In this document: positions 35,769 through 44,380 of the stretch, piece after piece
How positions within the stretch are numbered: the first letter of the stretch is position 1
Layout of the letters: every line of letters begins with the position of its first letter
NCBI RefSeq assembly: GCF_004363095.1
Contig: NZ_SNYO01000001.1
Coordinates: 1,240,001 to 1,304,000 of the forward strand
DNA length: 64,000 bases
Reading direction: 5' to 3'
Source: Actinomycetospora succinea
GTDB taxonomy: Bacteria; Actinomycetota; Actinomycetes; Mycobacteriales; Pseudonocardiaceae
The notes under the pieces: model-generated
Told to the model about the DNA's origin: nothing
The model's input: the letters and a program-made list of their open reading frames with translations, nothing else
Databases searched by the model: none
Position numbers and translations under genes: made by a program

Positions 35769-37232
35769 ATGACCCGACCCGTCGACCCGCTCGGGGCCGC
35801 CGTGGCCGGGGTCGTCGCCGTGCTCGCGCTGGCGCCCGGGCTGCTGCCCCGCGACGGGATCGTGCAGGGCGTCGTGTCCGGGGTCGTGGCGGCGCTGGGC
35901 TACGGCCTCGGAGCGCTCCTGTCGACGTTGCTGGGGTGGCGGCGTGGCGGAGCGGTCGTGGCCCTCCTCGCCCTGCTCGGCTTCGGCGCGGCGCTCGTCG
36001 TCGCGGCGGGGTGGCAGCGCGACGCCGCCGCCCTCATCGGCGCGCCCGGGCCGTCGACCGGGGAGTTCCTGCTCGCGCTGCCCGTGACGGTCGCCGTGGT
36101 GGTGCTGGCCGTGGCGGTGGGCCGGGGGTTCCGCGCCCTCACCCGCGGCGTGCGGCGGCTCGGCCTCCGCCGCCGCGGTGCCGCCGCCCTGGTCGTCGCC
36201 GGGGCGACCGTGTTCCTCGTCGGGGGTCTGGCGTGGGCGGGGCTCGCGGCGACCGCGCGGGCGTTCGGTGCGCGCGACGCCGAGCCCGGGGCCGCTGCCG
36301 CGCCGGCGAGCGTGACCCGGTCGGGCTCGCCGGCCTCGCTCGTCGGGTGGGCGACGCTGGGGCGCGACGGGCAGCGGTTCGTCACCGGCGGGACACGGGA
36401 CGCGGTCCGGGTCTACGTGGGCCTCGGGAGCGCGCCCGATCCACGGCAACGGGCGGCGCTCGCCGCCGCGGAGATCGAGCGGGCGGGCGGGTTCGACCGG
36501 CGCGTCCTCGCGCTCGCCACGCCGACCGGGACGGGCGCGGTCGACCCGCAGGTGCCCGACACCCTCGAGCAGGCCGGCGGCGGCGACACCGCGATGGCCG
36601 CGGTGCAGTACTCGACCCTGCCCAGCGACCTGTCGTACCTCCTCGACGGGACCGCGGCGCAGGACCAGACGCGGGCGCTCGTCGACGCGGTGCGGGAACG
36701 GCTGGACCGGCGCCCGCCGGAGCGCCGGCCCCGGCTGCTGGTCTACGGCCAGTCGCTGGGGTCGTTCGGGTCCCAGGCCGCGTTCGGCACGCTCGACGAC
36801 GCCCGGGCGCGGACCGACGGCGTCCTGTGGGTCGGCCCGCCCCACGCGAGCGAGCCGTGGGCGGACCTCGTCGCCCGCCGCGACCCGTCGTCGCCGGAGG
36901 TGCTGCCCGTGGTCGACGGCGGGCGCGCGGTGCGGTTCGCGGGACGCGCGGCGGACCTGGCCGTCCCGGGCCCGTGGGACGCGCCCCGCGTGCTCTACCT
37001 CCAGCACCCGTCGGACCCCGTGGTGTGGTGGTCGCCGGACCTGCTCTGGCGCCGCCCGGACCGCCTCGCCGAACCGTCGGGCTTCGACGTCCCGGCCGTC
37101 CAGCCGTGGTTCCCGGTGATCTCGTTCTGGGCGACGACGGTCGACCTGGCCCGCGCGCAGTCGGTGCCGCCCGACCACGGGCACCGCTACGACGCGCTGC
37201 TGGTCGACGCCTGGAGGGCTGTCGCCAGGTGA
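35769..37232 (+). CDS. Membrane-anchored alpha/beta hydrolase (Abhydrolase_9 type)
   Basis: This 487-residue protein has an N-terminal membrane region and a C-terminal hydrolase. Four hydrophobic segments occur in the first 175 residues (AAVAGVVAVLALAPGLLPRD, VSGVVAALGYGLGALLSTLL, VVALLALLGFGAALVVAAGW and ALVVAGATVFLVGGLAWAGL). The hydrolase part starts near residue 190; its nucleophile elbow is LLVYGQSLGSFGSQAAFGTL (Ser near 327). SDLSYLLDGTAAQDQTRALV and LYLQHPSDPVVWWSPDLLWR are typical of this membrane-linked family, whose substrate is unknown. A Gly-Gln-Ser-Leu-Gly elbow is normal here. Its stop lies within the left arm of a 19-bp hairpin. Confidence 0.85.
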   Translation: MTRPVDPLGAAVAGVVAVLALAPGLLPRDGIVQGVVSGVVAALGYGLGALLSTLLGWRRGGAVVALLALLGFGAALVVAAGWQRDAAALIGAPGPSTGEFLLALPVTVAVVVLAVAVGRGFRALTRGVRRLGLRRRGAAALVVAGATVFLVGGLAWAGLAATARAFGARDAEPGAAAAPASVTRSGSPASLVGWATLGRDGQRFVTGGTRDAVRVYVGLGSAPDPRQRAALAAAEIERAGGFDRRVLALATPTGTGAVDPQVPDTLEQAGGGDTAMAAVQYSTLPSDLSYLLDGTAAQDQTRALVDAVRERLDRRPPERRPRLLVYGQSLGSFGSQAAFGTLDDARARTDGVLWVGPPHASEPWADLVARRDPSSPEVLPVVDGGRAVRFAGRAADLAVPGPWDAPRVLYLQHPSDPVVWWSPDLLWRRPDRLAEPSGFDVPAVQPWFPVISFWATTVDLARAQSVPPDHGHRYDALLVDAWRAVAR

Positions 37233-37268
37233 GTGATCCGGGTCGCCAGGGCGACCCGGACCACTCAC
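37229..37268. terminator. 19-bp hairpin over the hydrolase stop codon
   Basis: Positions 37229-37247 pair with 37250-37268 over 19 bases with one mismatch and a two-base loop. The left arm includes the TGA of the upstream gene. It looks like an intrinsic terminator without a T-run. Its right arm (37261-37268) also pairs with 37302-37309, so it competes with the structure that covers the next start codon. Confidence 0.7.
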
Positions 37269-37309
37269 ATGGCCGCAGGCCATACCGGGGAGCCCCCCGG
37301 TGTGAGTGG
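37261..37309 (+). promoter_or_regulatory. Three-way-junction leader covering the ribosome site and start of the ThDP enzyme
   Basis: Three stems fit with no unpaired base between them. The outer stem pairs CCACTCAC with GTGAGTGG (37261-37268 with 37302-37309). Two hairpins lie inside: ATGGCC/GGCCAT (37269-37274, 37278-37283) and ACCGGGG/CCCCGGT (37284-37290, 37295-37301). The probable GGGGAG ribosome site (37287-37292) and the GTG start (37302) are both inside stems. If the upstream 37229-37268 hairpin forms instead, the outer stem cannot. This is a candidate translational switch; no ligand is known. If translation began at ATG 37269 instead, the segment would be coding. Confidence 0.55.
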
Positions 37310-39110
37310 ACCGAAGAACGTTGCCCAGCACGTGCTCGCCCGCCTCGCCGAGTGGGGTGTCCACCGGTACTACGGCTACCCCGGCGACGGCATCGGCGGC
37401 ATCTTCACCGCGCTGCCCGAGCGCGACGACGCGGAGTTCGTGCAGGTCAGGCACGAGGAGACCGCCGCGTTCGCCGCGTGCGCCGACGTGAAGTACGGCG
37501 GCTCGCCGATCGGCTGCTGCGTCGTCACCAGCGGGCCCGGGGCCGTGCACGCCCTCAACGGCCTCTACGACGCCAAGCTCGACCACCAGCCCGTCGTCGC
37601 CCTCGTCGGGCACACCGCGCAGACCGCCCAGGGCGGCGGCTACTACCAGGAGCTCGACCTCGGCGCGCTGCTGTCCGACGTGACCGGCTACCTCGCCGAG
37701 GTGAAGGACCCCAGCCAGGTCCGCCACGTCGTCGACCGCGCCTGCCGCACGGCGCTGGCCGACCGCACCGTCACCGCGATCATCCTGCCCTCCGACGTCC
37801 TCGAGCACGACGCCGTCGTCGACCCGCCGGACGCCCACGGCTACTACCACACCTCGGCGGTGCCCTCGTCGGCGATCACGACGCCGCCGGAGAGCGCCCT
37901 CGACGCCGCGGCGGCCGTGCTCAACGCGGGGGAGAAGGTCGCGATCCTCGCCGGCGCCGGCGCGCTCGGGGCGTCCACCGAGCTCACCGAGGTCGCCAAC
38001 GCCCTCGGGGCCGGCATGGCCACCGCGCTGCTCGGCAAGGGCGTCGTCGACGAGCGCTCGCCGTGGATCACCGGCGCGATCGGGCTGCTCGGCACCACGG
38101 CCTCGTGGCACCTCATGCGCGAGTGCGACACGCTCCTCATCGTCGGCTCGACCATGCCCTACACCGAGTACTACCCGGCGCCCGGCCAGGCGCGGGCCGT
38201 GCAGATCGACGTCGACGGGGCGCGCTGCGGCATCCGCTACGACACCGAGGTCAACCTGACCGGCGACGCCGGCGCGACGCTGGCGGCCCTGCTCCCGCGG
38301 CTGGCGCACCACGGCGACGCGTGGCGCGCCCAGGTCGAGCACTGGACGAGCGCGTGGGACGACTACTCCCGCCAGCGCGCCCACGCCCACACCAGCGCGC
38401 TGAACCCGGAGCTGGTCGTCCGCGAGCTCTCCGACCGCCTGCCCGACGACGCCCTGCTCGCCGTCGACTGCGGGACGGCGACGTCCTGGTACGCCCGCGA
38501 CGTCACGCTGCACGGCACCCAGTACGGCTCGCTCTCGGGGACCCTGCTGTCCATGGGCGGCGGCATGCCCTACGCGATCGCGGCGAAGAACGCCCACCCC
38601 GACCGGCCCGTCGTGGCGCTGATCGGCGACGGCGCGATGCAGATGAACGGGATCAACGAGCTCGTCACGGTCCAGCGCTACTGGCAGCAGTGGACCGATC
38701 CGCGGTTCGTCGTGCTCGTGCTCTCCAACGACGACCTCTCCTACGTCTCGTGGGAGACCCGCGGGATGCTCGGCGCGCCGCCCGACCCGCAGTCGCAGGC
38801 GGTGCCCGACGTGCCGTACGCGCAGTGGGCGATGCTGCTCGGGCTCGACGGCATCGAGCTGCGGGAGCGCGAGCACATCGGCGCGGTCTGGGACCGGGCG
38901 CTCGCCGCGGACCGGCCGTTCGTCGTCGACGCGAAGGTCGACAAGGACATCCCGCTGGTCCCGCCGCACGTGACGATCCAGCAGGCCCTCAACACCGCCC
39001 GCTCCCAGCTGGCCGGGGACAGCGACGCCCTGTCGATCATCGCCAACGGGGTGAAGGAGACCGTCGGCGCCAAGGCACGCTCGGTCCTGGGGCTCGCACC
39101 GAAGGAGTGA
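37302..39110 (+). CDS. Thiamine-diphosphate enzyme of the pyruvate oxidase/acetolactate synthase family
   Basis: This 602-residue enzyme has the three ThDP-family domains. The N-terminal PYR domain holds VHRYYGYPGDGIGGIFTALP and the cofactor-activating Glu in QVRHEETAAFAACADVKYGG. The middle domain (about residues 190-340) includes KVAILAGAGALGASTELTEV. The C-terminal PP domain carries the ThDP/Mg motif VALIGDGAMQMNGINELVTV and then VLSNDDLSYVS. It is closest in plan to the stand-alone 'thiamine pyrophosphate-requiring' proteins related to PoxB, so pyruvate or a similar 2-oxoacid is the likely substrate; no small regulatory ilvN-like gene follows. I prefer GTG 37302 because it has a GGGGAG site nine bases away; ATG 37269 is the alternative. 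Confidence 0.85.
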   Translation: MSGPKNVAQHVLARLAEWGVHRYYGYPGDGIGGIFTALPERDDAEFVQVRHEETAAFAACADVKYGGSPIGCCVVTSGPGAVHALNGLYDAKLDHQPVVALVGHTAQTAQGGGYYQELDLGALLSDVTGYLAEVKDPSQVRHVVDRACRTALADRTVTAIILPSDVLEHDAVVDPPDAHGYYHTSAVPSSAITTPPESALDAAAAVLNAGEKVAILAGAGALGASTELTEVANALGAGMATALLGKGVVDERSPWITGAIGLLGTTASWHLMRECDTLLIVGSTMPYTEYYPAPGQARAVQIDVDGARCGIRYDTEVNLTGDAGATLAALLPRLAHHGDAWRAQVEHWTSAWDDYSRQRAHAHTSALNPELVVRELSDRLPDDALLAVDCGTATSWYARDVTLHGTQYGSLSGTLLSMGGGMPYAIAAKNAHPDRPVVALIGDGAMQMNGINELVTVQRYWQQWTDPRFVVLVLSNDDLSYVSWETRGMLGAPPDPQSQAVPDVPYAQWAMLLGLDGIELREREHIGAVWDRALAADRPFVVDAKVDKDIPLVPPHVTIQQALNTARSQLAGDSDALSIIANGVKETVGAKARSVLGLAPKE

Positions 39111-39140
39111 TCTGTCCCCGGACAGGGCACACGACCCGTC

Positions 39141-40442
39141 ATGGCAGCCAGAGGGAAGGCGTTCGTCGCGTCGCTGTCCGGGACGTCGCTGGAGTACTAC
39201 GACTTCGCGGTCTACGGCACGGCGTCCGCGCTCGTGTTCCCGCAGCTGTTCTTCCCGGGCTCGGACCCGCTCACCGGCGTCCTGCTGGCCTTCACGACCT
39301 TCGCGGTCGGCTACATCTCGCGGCCGGTGGGCGGGTTCGTGTTCGGCAGGCTCGGCGACACCATCGGGCGCAAGCGCGTGCTGGTGTCGACGCTGCTGCT
39401 CATCGGCGCCGCGACGGTGCTCATCGGCCTGCTGCCGACCTACGGGACGATCGGGGTCACCGCACCGATCCTGCTCGTGCTGCTGCGCTTCGCCCAGGGC
39501 GTCGGCGTCGGGGGCGAGTGGGGGAGCGCGGTGCTGCTCTCCGGCGAGTTCGGGGATCCCCGGCGGCGCGGGTTCTGGTCGTCGGCGGCGCAGATCGGGC
39601 CGCCCGCGGGCAACCTGCTGGCCAACGGCGTCTTCGCCGTCCTCGCCGCGACGCTCACCGGTGAGCAGCTGCTGTCGTGGGGCTGGCGCGTCGCGTTCCT
39701 GCTCTCGGCGCTGCTCGTCGCCTTCGGGCTGTGGATCCGGCTCAAGCTCGAGGACACGCCGGTGTTCCGGGCGCTGCAGGAGTCGGGGGAGACCTCGGGC
39801 AGCCCGATCCGCGAGGTGCTGCGCACCCAGCCGCGCGGGCTGCTCGCCGCGATCCTGTCCCGCCTCGGACCGGACGTCGCCTACTCGCTGCTGACGGTCT
39901 ACGTGCTCACCTACGCGACCCGGACCGCCGGGTTCGAGCGCGCCGCGGTGCTCTCCGCGGTGCTCGTGGGCTCGGCGCTGCAGCTCGGGCTCGTGCCGGC
40001 GTTCGGGGCGCTGTCGGACCGGTTCAACCGGCGCGCGGTGTCCCTCGCGGCGGTCGTCGGCATCGGGATCTGGGTGTTCGCGCTGTTCCCGCTGGTCGGC
40101 GCCGGCTCGTTCGGCCTGCTCGTGCTCGGCGTCGTCGTCGGGCTCGCGCTGCACGCCGCCGCCTACGGACCCCAGGCCGCGTTCATCACCGAGCAGTTCA
40201 GCCCGCGCCTGCGCTCCACCGGCTCCTCGCTGGGCTACACCGTCGCGGGCGTCCTGGGCGGCGCGCTGGCCCCGCTGCTGCTGACCTCGCTGAACGCCGA
40301 CCTCGGCTGGGCCGCCGCCGCGGCCTACGTCGCGGTCGCCTGCGTGCTCTCCGCGGTCGGGCTCGCCATCGGCCGCGACCACGACCCGCGCGAGGACGAG
40401 GAGCTCGCGGCCGCTGCCGAGCCGGACGCTGCCCGCCCGTAG
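39141..40442 (+). CDS. MFS transporter, MHS (metabolite:H+ symporter) subfamily
   Basis: This 433-residue, 12-helix transporter starts with the MHS signature FVASLSGTSLEYYDFAVYGT and the motif A loop FGRLGDTIGRKRVLVSTLLL. The fourth-helix region FAQGVGVGGEWGSAVLLSGE is the strongest MHS marker. The second half holds a repeat of motif A (GALSDRFNRRAVSLAAVVGI) and ITEQFSPRLRSTGSSLGYTV. Members of this group (ShiA, KgtP, ProP relatives) take up organic acids or osmolytes by proton symport. Following a ThDP enzyme by 30 bases, it may import a 2-oxoacid or related compound. A small CTGTCC/GGACAG hairpin (39112-39125) sits in the gap. Confidence 0.9.
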   Translation: MAARGKAFVASLSGTSLEYYDFAVYGTASALVFPQLFFPGSDPLTGVLLAFTTFAVGYISRPVGGFVFGRLGDTIGRKRVLVSTLLLIGAATVLIGLLPTYGTIGVTAPILLVLLRFAQGVGVGGEWGSAVLLSGEFGDPRRRGFWSSAAQIGPPAGNLLANGVFAVLAATLTGEQLLSWGWRVAFLLSALLVAFGLWIRLKLEDTPVFRALQESGETSGSPIREVLRTQPRGLLAAILSRLGPDVAYSLLTVYVLTYATRTAGFERAAVLSAVLVGSALQLGLVPAFGALSDRFNRRAVSLAAVVGIGIWVFALFPLVGAGSFGLLVLGVVVGLALHAAAYGPQAAFITEQFSPRLRSTGSSLGYTVAGVLGGALAPLLLTSLNADLGWAAAAAYVAVACVLSAVGLAIGRDHDPREDEELAAAAEPDAARP

Positions 40443-40445
40443 GGT
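40440..40445 (+). promoter_or_regulatory. -10 box TAGGGT of a leaderless promoter
   Basis: TAGGGT overlaps the stop of the transporter gene (TAG at 40440-40442) and ends seven bases before the FKBP ATG at 40453, with no ribosome site between them. The layout matches that at 28251. Confidence 0.5.
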
Positions 40446-40452
40446 CGCGGAC

Positions 40453-40851
40453 ATGGCAGTCACCGTGGACAACACCGACGACCTGACCCGCGCGCCCGGC
40501 GCGTCGGTCACCCCCGACACCCTGCCGAACGACCTCGACATCACCGACCTCGTCGTCGGCGGCGGCACGGAGGCCGGCCCGCGCGACACCGTGCAGGTCC
40601 AGTACCAGGGCATCCGCGTCTCGGACTCCGGCGAGTTCGACTCGTCGTGGGGCCGCGGCGGGCAGCCGGTCGAGTTCCCGCTGAACGGCGTCATCGACGG
40701 CTTCAAGCTCGGCATCTCCGGGATGCGCGAGGGCGGCCGGCGGGTCCTCGTCGTGCCGCCGCACCAGGGCTACGGCGACCGCGGCGTGCCGCCGGTGATC
40801 CCCGCGAACGCGCACCTCGTGTTCGTCGTGGACCTCGTCAAGGTGAACTAG
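40453..40851 (+). CDS. FKBP-type peptidyl-prolyl cis-trans isomerase
   Basis: This 132-residue single-domain FKBP is presumably cytosolic, as there is no signal. The fold runs from about residue 25: RDTVQVQYQGIRVSDSGEFD, then SSWGRGGQPVEFPLNGVIDG, FKLGISGMREGGRRVLVVPP, and HQGYGDRGVPPVIPANAHLV. The aromatic and Asp pocket residues of the isomerase (Tyr in VQYQG, Asp in FDSSW, Phe in VEFPL, Val-Ile in GVIDGF, Tyr in GYGDRG) are in place. It accelerates prolyl isomerisation during folding. It is convergent with the small gene at 40856 with only a few bases between. Its promoter is inside the preceding gene, so it can be expressed separately. Confidence 0.95.
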   Translation: MAVTVDNTDDLTRAPGASVTPDTLPNDLDITDLVVGGGTEAGPRDTVQVQYQGIRVSDSGEFDSSWGRGGQPVEFPLNGVIDGFKLGISGMREGGRRVLVVPPHQGYGDRGVPPVIPANAHLVFVVDLVKVN

Positions 40852-40855
40852 AGGG

Positions 40856-41107
40856 TCAACGAGACGGTCCGGTCACCGCGGGCCGCGCCAGGACGTCCGC
40901 CGCCAGGCGCGGGATGAGGGCGTCCGCGGTCATGCGGTGGCCGAACTCCGCGTAGGCGAGCAGCTCGCGGTGCACGAGGTCGCCGAGCGGGCCCGGGAGG
41001 GCCCGCCGGGCGTGGTGGGCGGCCGCGCGCACCCGGGACATCTCGTGCAGCGGCAGGACGGGCGCGTCCCCGCGCAGGCGGGGCGGCGGCTCGGGTGGCT
41101 CGATCAC
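40856..41107 (-). CDS. Small conserved-looking hypothetical protein
   Basis: This 83-residue protein of unknown function has a Pro-rich start (MIEPPEPPPRLRGDAPVLPL), then a compact helical segment: EMSRVRAAAHHARRALPGPL, then LVHRELLAYAEFGHRMTADA. The motif LVHRELLAYAEFG is memorable from short actinobacterial proteins, but I know no function for them. It starts at GTG 41107, 16 bases after the stop of the hydrolase-glycosyltransferase gene on the same strand, so they may be one operon. It has no signal peptide or membrane helix. Confidence 0.7.
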   Translation of the reverse strand: MIEPPEPPPRLRGDAPVLPLHEMSRVRAAAHHARRALPGPLGDLVHRELLAYAEFGHRMTADALIPRLAADVLARPAVTGPSR

Positions 41108-41123
41108 GGTGGTCCCCCTCGGG

Positions 41124-43208
41124 TCAGCCGATCAGTGCGGTGAGGAGCTCGGCGGCGCGCCGGGCGCCGTCGGCCGGGACGGACACCGGCCGGACGGGGT
41201 GCTCGAGCAGGCCGGCCACGGTCGCGGCGAGCGCCTCCGGGGTCGCGTCCGCGTAGTCCATGCGGACGCCCGCCCCGAGCCGGGCGAGCCGGTGCGGGAC
41301 GTGGAACTGCTGCTCGAAGTGGTGGGCGAGCGGGACGTAGACGAACGGCACCCCCGCGCGGGCGAGCTCCATCGTCGTCGTCAGCCCGCCCTGGACGACG
41401 GCGGCGTCGCACGCGGTGAGCTCGCGCTCGAGGTCGGGGACGTGCCCGCGCACCTCGACCCCCGCGGGCACCCGCAGCGACGCCGGGTCGATGCGGGGCC
41501 CCGCGACGGCGACGAGACGCAGCCCGGGCACCTGCCGGCGCAGCGCCGGGTACGCCGCGGCGACCCGCTCGAGCAGCGCCCGGCCCACGCCGGACCCGCC
41601 CACGCTGACCACGCAGATGCGCTCGTCGTCGCGCCAGCCAAGCTCGGCGCGCAGCTCCCCGCGGTCGCGCACCGGCCCGCCGGTGGGCACCCAGCCGCTG
41701 AACGCGAAGTGCTCGCACGTCCAGTCCCGCACGGTCGGCAGGCCCGGGCCCAGCGGGTCGGTGACCAGGTCGTCCGGCTCGCCGACGAACACCGACCGGT
41801 CGCGCAACCGCGGGTGGCGCGCGACGTGCTCGACCATCTCGGCGTTGTAGTCGGCGGTCAGCGCCGCCTCGGCCGCGCCGCCGTCGGGCATCGGCAGCCA
41901 GCCCACGAAGTCGGTGAGCCAGGCGAACGGCGCGCGCTTGAGCTCGGGGTTCTCGTGCAGGAAGTGGTCGATCTCCCAGCCCTCGTCGGCGACGACGAGG
42001 TCGTGCTGCCCCTCGTCGACCACGTCGGCGAACACGTGGAAGTTCGCCACGAGGATCTCGTCCATGCGCCGGACCGCCTGGAACGCGTGCAGGTCGTGCT
42101 CGCCCGCCTCGCCCTCGATGTGGGCGCTCTCGGACGCGAGCAGCGCGCTCGCCGGGTGGACCCAGCCGCCGTCCAGCACCTCGGTGACGGGGTGCTGCGC
42201 CAGCCACTCGATCTCCAGGTCGGGGCGCATGGCCACCAGCTCCCGGGCGATCGCGACGTCGCGGCGCGCGTGCCCGAGACCGATCGGGGAGCTGACGAAC
42301 AGCACCGTGCGGCGGCGGGCCCGCGCCGGCGTCCAGGTCGTGCGCCGGGGCCGGGGCGGGGCGAGCGAGCGCGCGAAGTCGCGCAGCAGCAGGTTGACCC
42401 GCACGGGCTCACGCACGGTCGGGGCGTGGCCGGCGCCGGGCAGGGTGACGAGCGAGCCGCCCGTCCGCTCCGCCACGGCGACGCCGAGCGGGTACGGGGT
42501 GATCGCGTCGGCGTCGCCGTGGATGACGAGCACGGGGCACCGCACGGCCCGGCAGATCGCCTCCGCGTCGGCGTCGGTCGGTTCGACGACCCCGGGCACC
42601 GTGGCGATCAGTGTCTCGGCGTCGGTCTCCAGGCCCCAGCCGACGAGGTCCTCGAGCTGCTTGGTCGAGTGCGGCTCGGGGACGACGTTGCCCTCGAAGA
42701 ACTCGACCCAGCCGCGGAAGTCGGCCTTCCAGTAGTGCCGGTTGGCCTTCTCCCAGCCCTCGTGGGTCTCGCGGACGTCGTCGAACCCGTCCGGCAGGGG
42801 CCAGGGCAGCGCAGTCCCGATCGCCACGACACCGAGGACGCGGTCGGGGTGCCACGCGGCGAGCTCCAGCGCCCGCCGCGCGCCCAGCGAGAGCCCGACC
42901 GCGACGGCCCGGTCGGTGCCCGTGGCGTCGAGGACGGCGACGACGTCCTCGACGGCCTCCCGGTCGCGGTAGGCCTCCGGGTCGCGGGGACGGTCGGCGG
43001 CGCCGTTGCCCCGCCCCTCGACGGTGATCACCCGGAACTCGCGGGCGAGGAACGGCACCTGGGCCTTCCACTGGCGCATGTGCACGATCGCCCACGCGGT
43101 CAGCAGGACGATGGTCGGGCTCGCGGCGGGCCCCTCGAACACCTCGTACCCGACGCGGACACCGTCGCGCTCGATCGTGCCGACCTCGTCGGGCTCCCGT
43201 GCACGCAT
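41124..43208 (-). CDS. Fused alpha/beta hydrolase and UGT/GT28-like glycosyltransferase
   Basis: This 694-residue protein has two enzymes in one chain. Residues 1 to about 280 are an alpha/beta hydrolase: TIVLLTAWAIVHMRQWKAQV (an unusual oxyanion loop without His-Gly), nucleophile Ser107 in VAVGLSLGARRALEL, the acid in LVIHGDADAITPYP, and His in LPGAGHAPTVREP. Residues about 300-694 are a GT-B glycosyltransferase of the MurG/UGT type, starting VLFVSSPIGLGHARRDVAIA and ending with the donor-site block AAVVQGGLTTTMELARAGVP and YVPLAHHFEQQFH. The joined order suggests hydrolysis or activation of an acyl or glycosyl group and its transfer, perhaps on a secondary metabolite. The ATG at 43208 has a GGGGGAGCG ribosome site. 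Function is not known. Confidence 0.85.
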   Translation of the reverse strand: MRAREPDEVGTIERDGVRVGYEVFEGPAASPTIVLLTAWAIVHMRQWKAQVPFLAREFRVITVEGRGNGAADRPRDPEAYRDREAVEDVVAVLDATGTDRAVAVGLSLGARRALELAAWHPDRVLGVVAIGTALPWPLPDGFDDVRETHEGWEKANRHYWKADFRGWVEFFEGNVVPEPHSTKQLEDLVGWGLETDAETLIATVPGVVEPTDADAEAICRAVRCPVLVIHGDADAITPYPLGVAVAERTGGSLVTLPGAGHAPTVREPVRVNLLLRDFARSLAPPRPRRTTWTPARARRRTVLFVSSPIGLGHARRDVAIARELVAMRPDLEIEWLAQHPVTEVLDGGWVHPASALLASESAHIEGEAGEHDLHAFQAVRRMDEILVANFHVFADVVDEGQHDLVVADEGWEIDHFLHENPELKRAPFAWLTDFVGWLPMPDGGAAEAALTADYNAEMVEHVARHPRLRDRSVFVGEPDDLVTDPLGPGLPTVRDWTCEHFAFSGWVPTGGPVRDRGELRAELGWRDDERICVVSVGGSGVGRALLERVAAAYPALRRQVPGLRLVAVAGPRIDPASLRVPAGVEVRGHVPDLERELTACDAAVVQGGLTTTMELARAGVPFVYVPLAHHFEQQFHVPHRLARLGAGVRMDYADATPEALAATVAGLLEHPVRPVSVPADGARRAAELLTALIG

Positions 43209-43233
43209 GGCGCTCCCCCTCGGTGTCGGACGA

Positions 43234-44283
43234 TCAGGGCCGGATCTCGTAGACGTCGTTCAGCGGGGTGCCGACGGCCCGGCGGAAGCGGGTGAACCCG
43301 GCGTCGGTGGCCACCTGCCGCAGCGCCGCGGGCCCCGCCTGGGCGCCGAGGCTGTAGCCGCCCTCCTGCGAGCGGGCGGCGGGCACGCAGCACAGCGCCG
43401 AGGCGCCGTAGAACAGGCGGCCGACGGGGGTGGCGTTGGTGTCCACCGAGTCGCCCGCCGCCGGCTCGACCACCAGCCAGGTGCCGTCGGCGTCGAGCGC
43501 CGCCCGGATGCGCCGGGCCGCGCCGAGCGGGTCGCCCATGTCGTGGAGGCAATCGAAGGTGGTGACGAGGTCGTACCCGGTCCCGGCGAAGTCCTGGGCG
43601 CTCGCGACCTCGAAGCTCGTCCGGTCGGCGACGCCGGCGTCGGCGGCGCGCTTGCGCGCGATCTCGACCGAGGCGTCGTGGTAGTCCGAGCCCGCGATCG
43701 TCGAGGCGGGGTAGGCCTCGGCCATGAGCACGGTGGTCGCGCCGTGGCCGCAGCCGACGTCGGCGACCCGGGCGCCCCGCTGCAGCTTCCCGACGACGCC
43801 GTCGAGCGCGGGGAGCCACTCCGCCACGAGGTGGCCGATGTAGCCGGCGCGGAAGAACGCCTCGCAGCCGAGGAACACGTCCTCGTGGTGCTCGTGCCAG
43901 CCGACGCCGGCCCCGGAGCGGAACGCCTCCGCGATCCGCGGCTCGCTGCGGATGATGCCCGTGGCCAGCACGAACGCGCCGGGCACGTAGAGCGGGCCGT
44001 CCGGGTCGGTCAGCGCGAAGGCCTGCTCCTCGGTCATCGAGTAGACGCCGTCGGCGTGCTCCACGTAGCCGCCGGCGGCCTGGCCCGCGAGCCACTCGGC
44101 GACGTAACGCGGAGTGGTCTCGGTCCGCGCGGCGAGCTCCTCGGGGGTCGCGGGGCCCTCGGCAAGGGCCCGGTAGAGGCCGAGACGGTGGCCGAGCACC
44201 ACGTTGCCGGCCGCGAACGTCGCGCCGACGTCGGCGACCGCCTTGCCGACGAACGCCATCACCTTGTCCATGTCGACGGTCAT
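43234..44283 (-). CDS. Class I SAM-dependent methyltransferase with N-terminal winged helix
   Basis: This 349-residue protein starts with a dimerisation/winged-helix domain (about residues 1-100): VVLGHRLGLYRALAEGPATP, then ARTETTPRYVAEWLAGQAAG. A Rossmann methyltransferase follows, with the SAM motif ARVADVGCGHGATTVLMAEA (about residue 175), SDYHDASVEIARKRAADAG, and the acidic LVTTFDCLHDMGDPLGAARR. This arrangement is that of O-methyltransferase-like proteins common in actinobacteria; the substrate is unknown. The Cys-Cys pair in ASALCCVPAA is a common feature of these proteins. It is 25 bases upstream of the hydrolase-glycosyltransferase gene on the same strand, so the two may act on the same product. 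Confidence 0.87.
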   Translation of the reverse strand: MTVDMDKVMAFVGKAVADVGATFAAGNVVLGHRLGLYRALAEGPATPEELAARTETTPRYVAEWLAGQAAGGYVEHADGVYSMTEEQAFALTDPDGPLYVPGAFVLATGIIRSEPRIAEAFRSGAGVGWHEHHEDVFLGCEAFFRAGYIGHLVAEWLPALDGVVGKLQRGARVADVGCGHGATTVLMAEAYPASTIAGSDYHDASVEIARKRAADAGVADRTSFEVASAQDFAGTGYDLVTTFDCLHDMGDPLGAARRIRAALDADGTWLVVEPAAGDSVDTNATPVGRLFYGASALCCVPAARSQEGGYSLGAQAGPAALRQVATDAGFTRFRRAVGTPLNDVYEIRP

Positions 44284-44380
44284 CGCGCCGTCCTCCTCCG
44301 CTGGCTCCCTCGGCTCCGGGGCCCGTCCCCGGCGTCGAGCCGACGGTGGCGGCGGGCGTTGCGCCGTCGTTGCGCCGCCG

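Noticed and set aside
35601-40715. Another very long open frame opposite the hydrolase, ThDP enzyme and transporter genes
   Set aside because: Same reason: low-complexity translation and four clear genes on the other strand.
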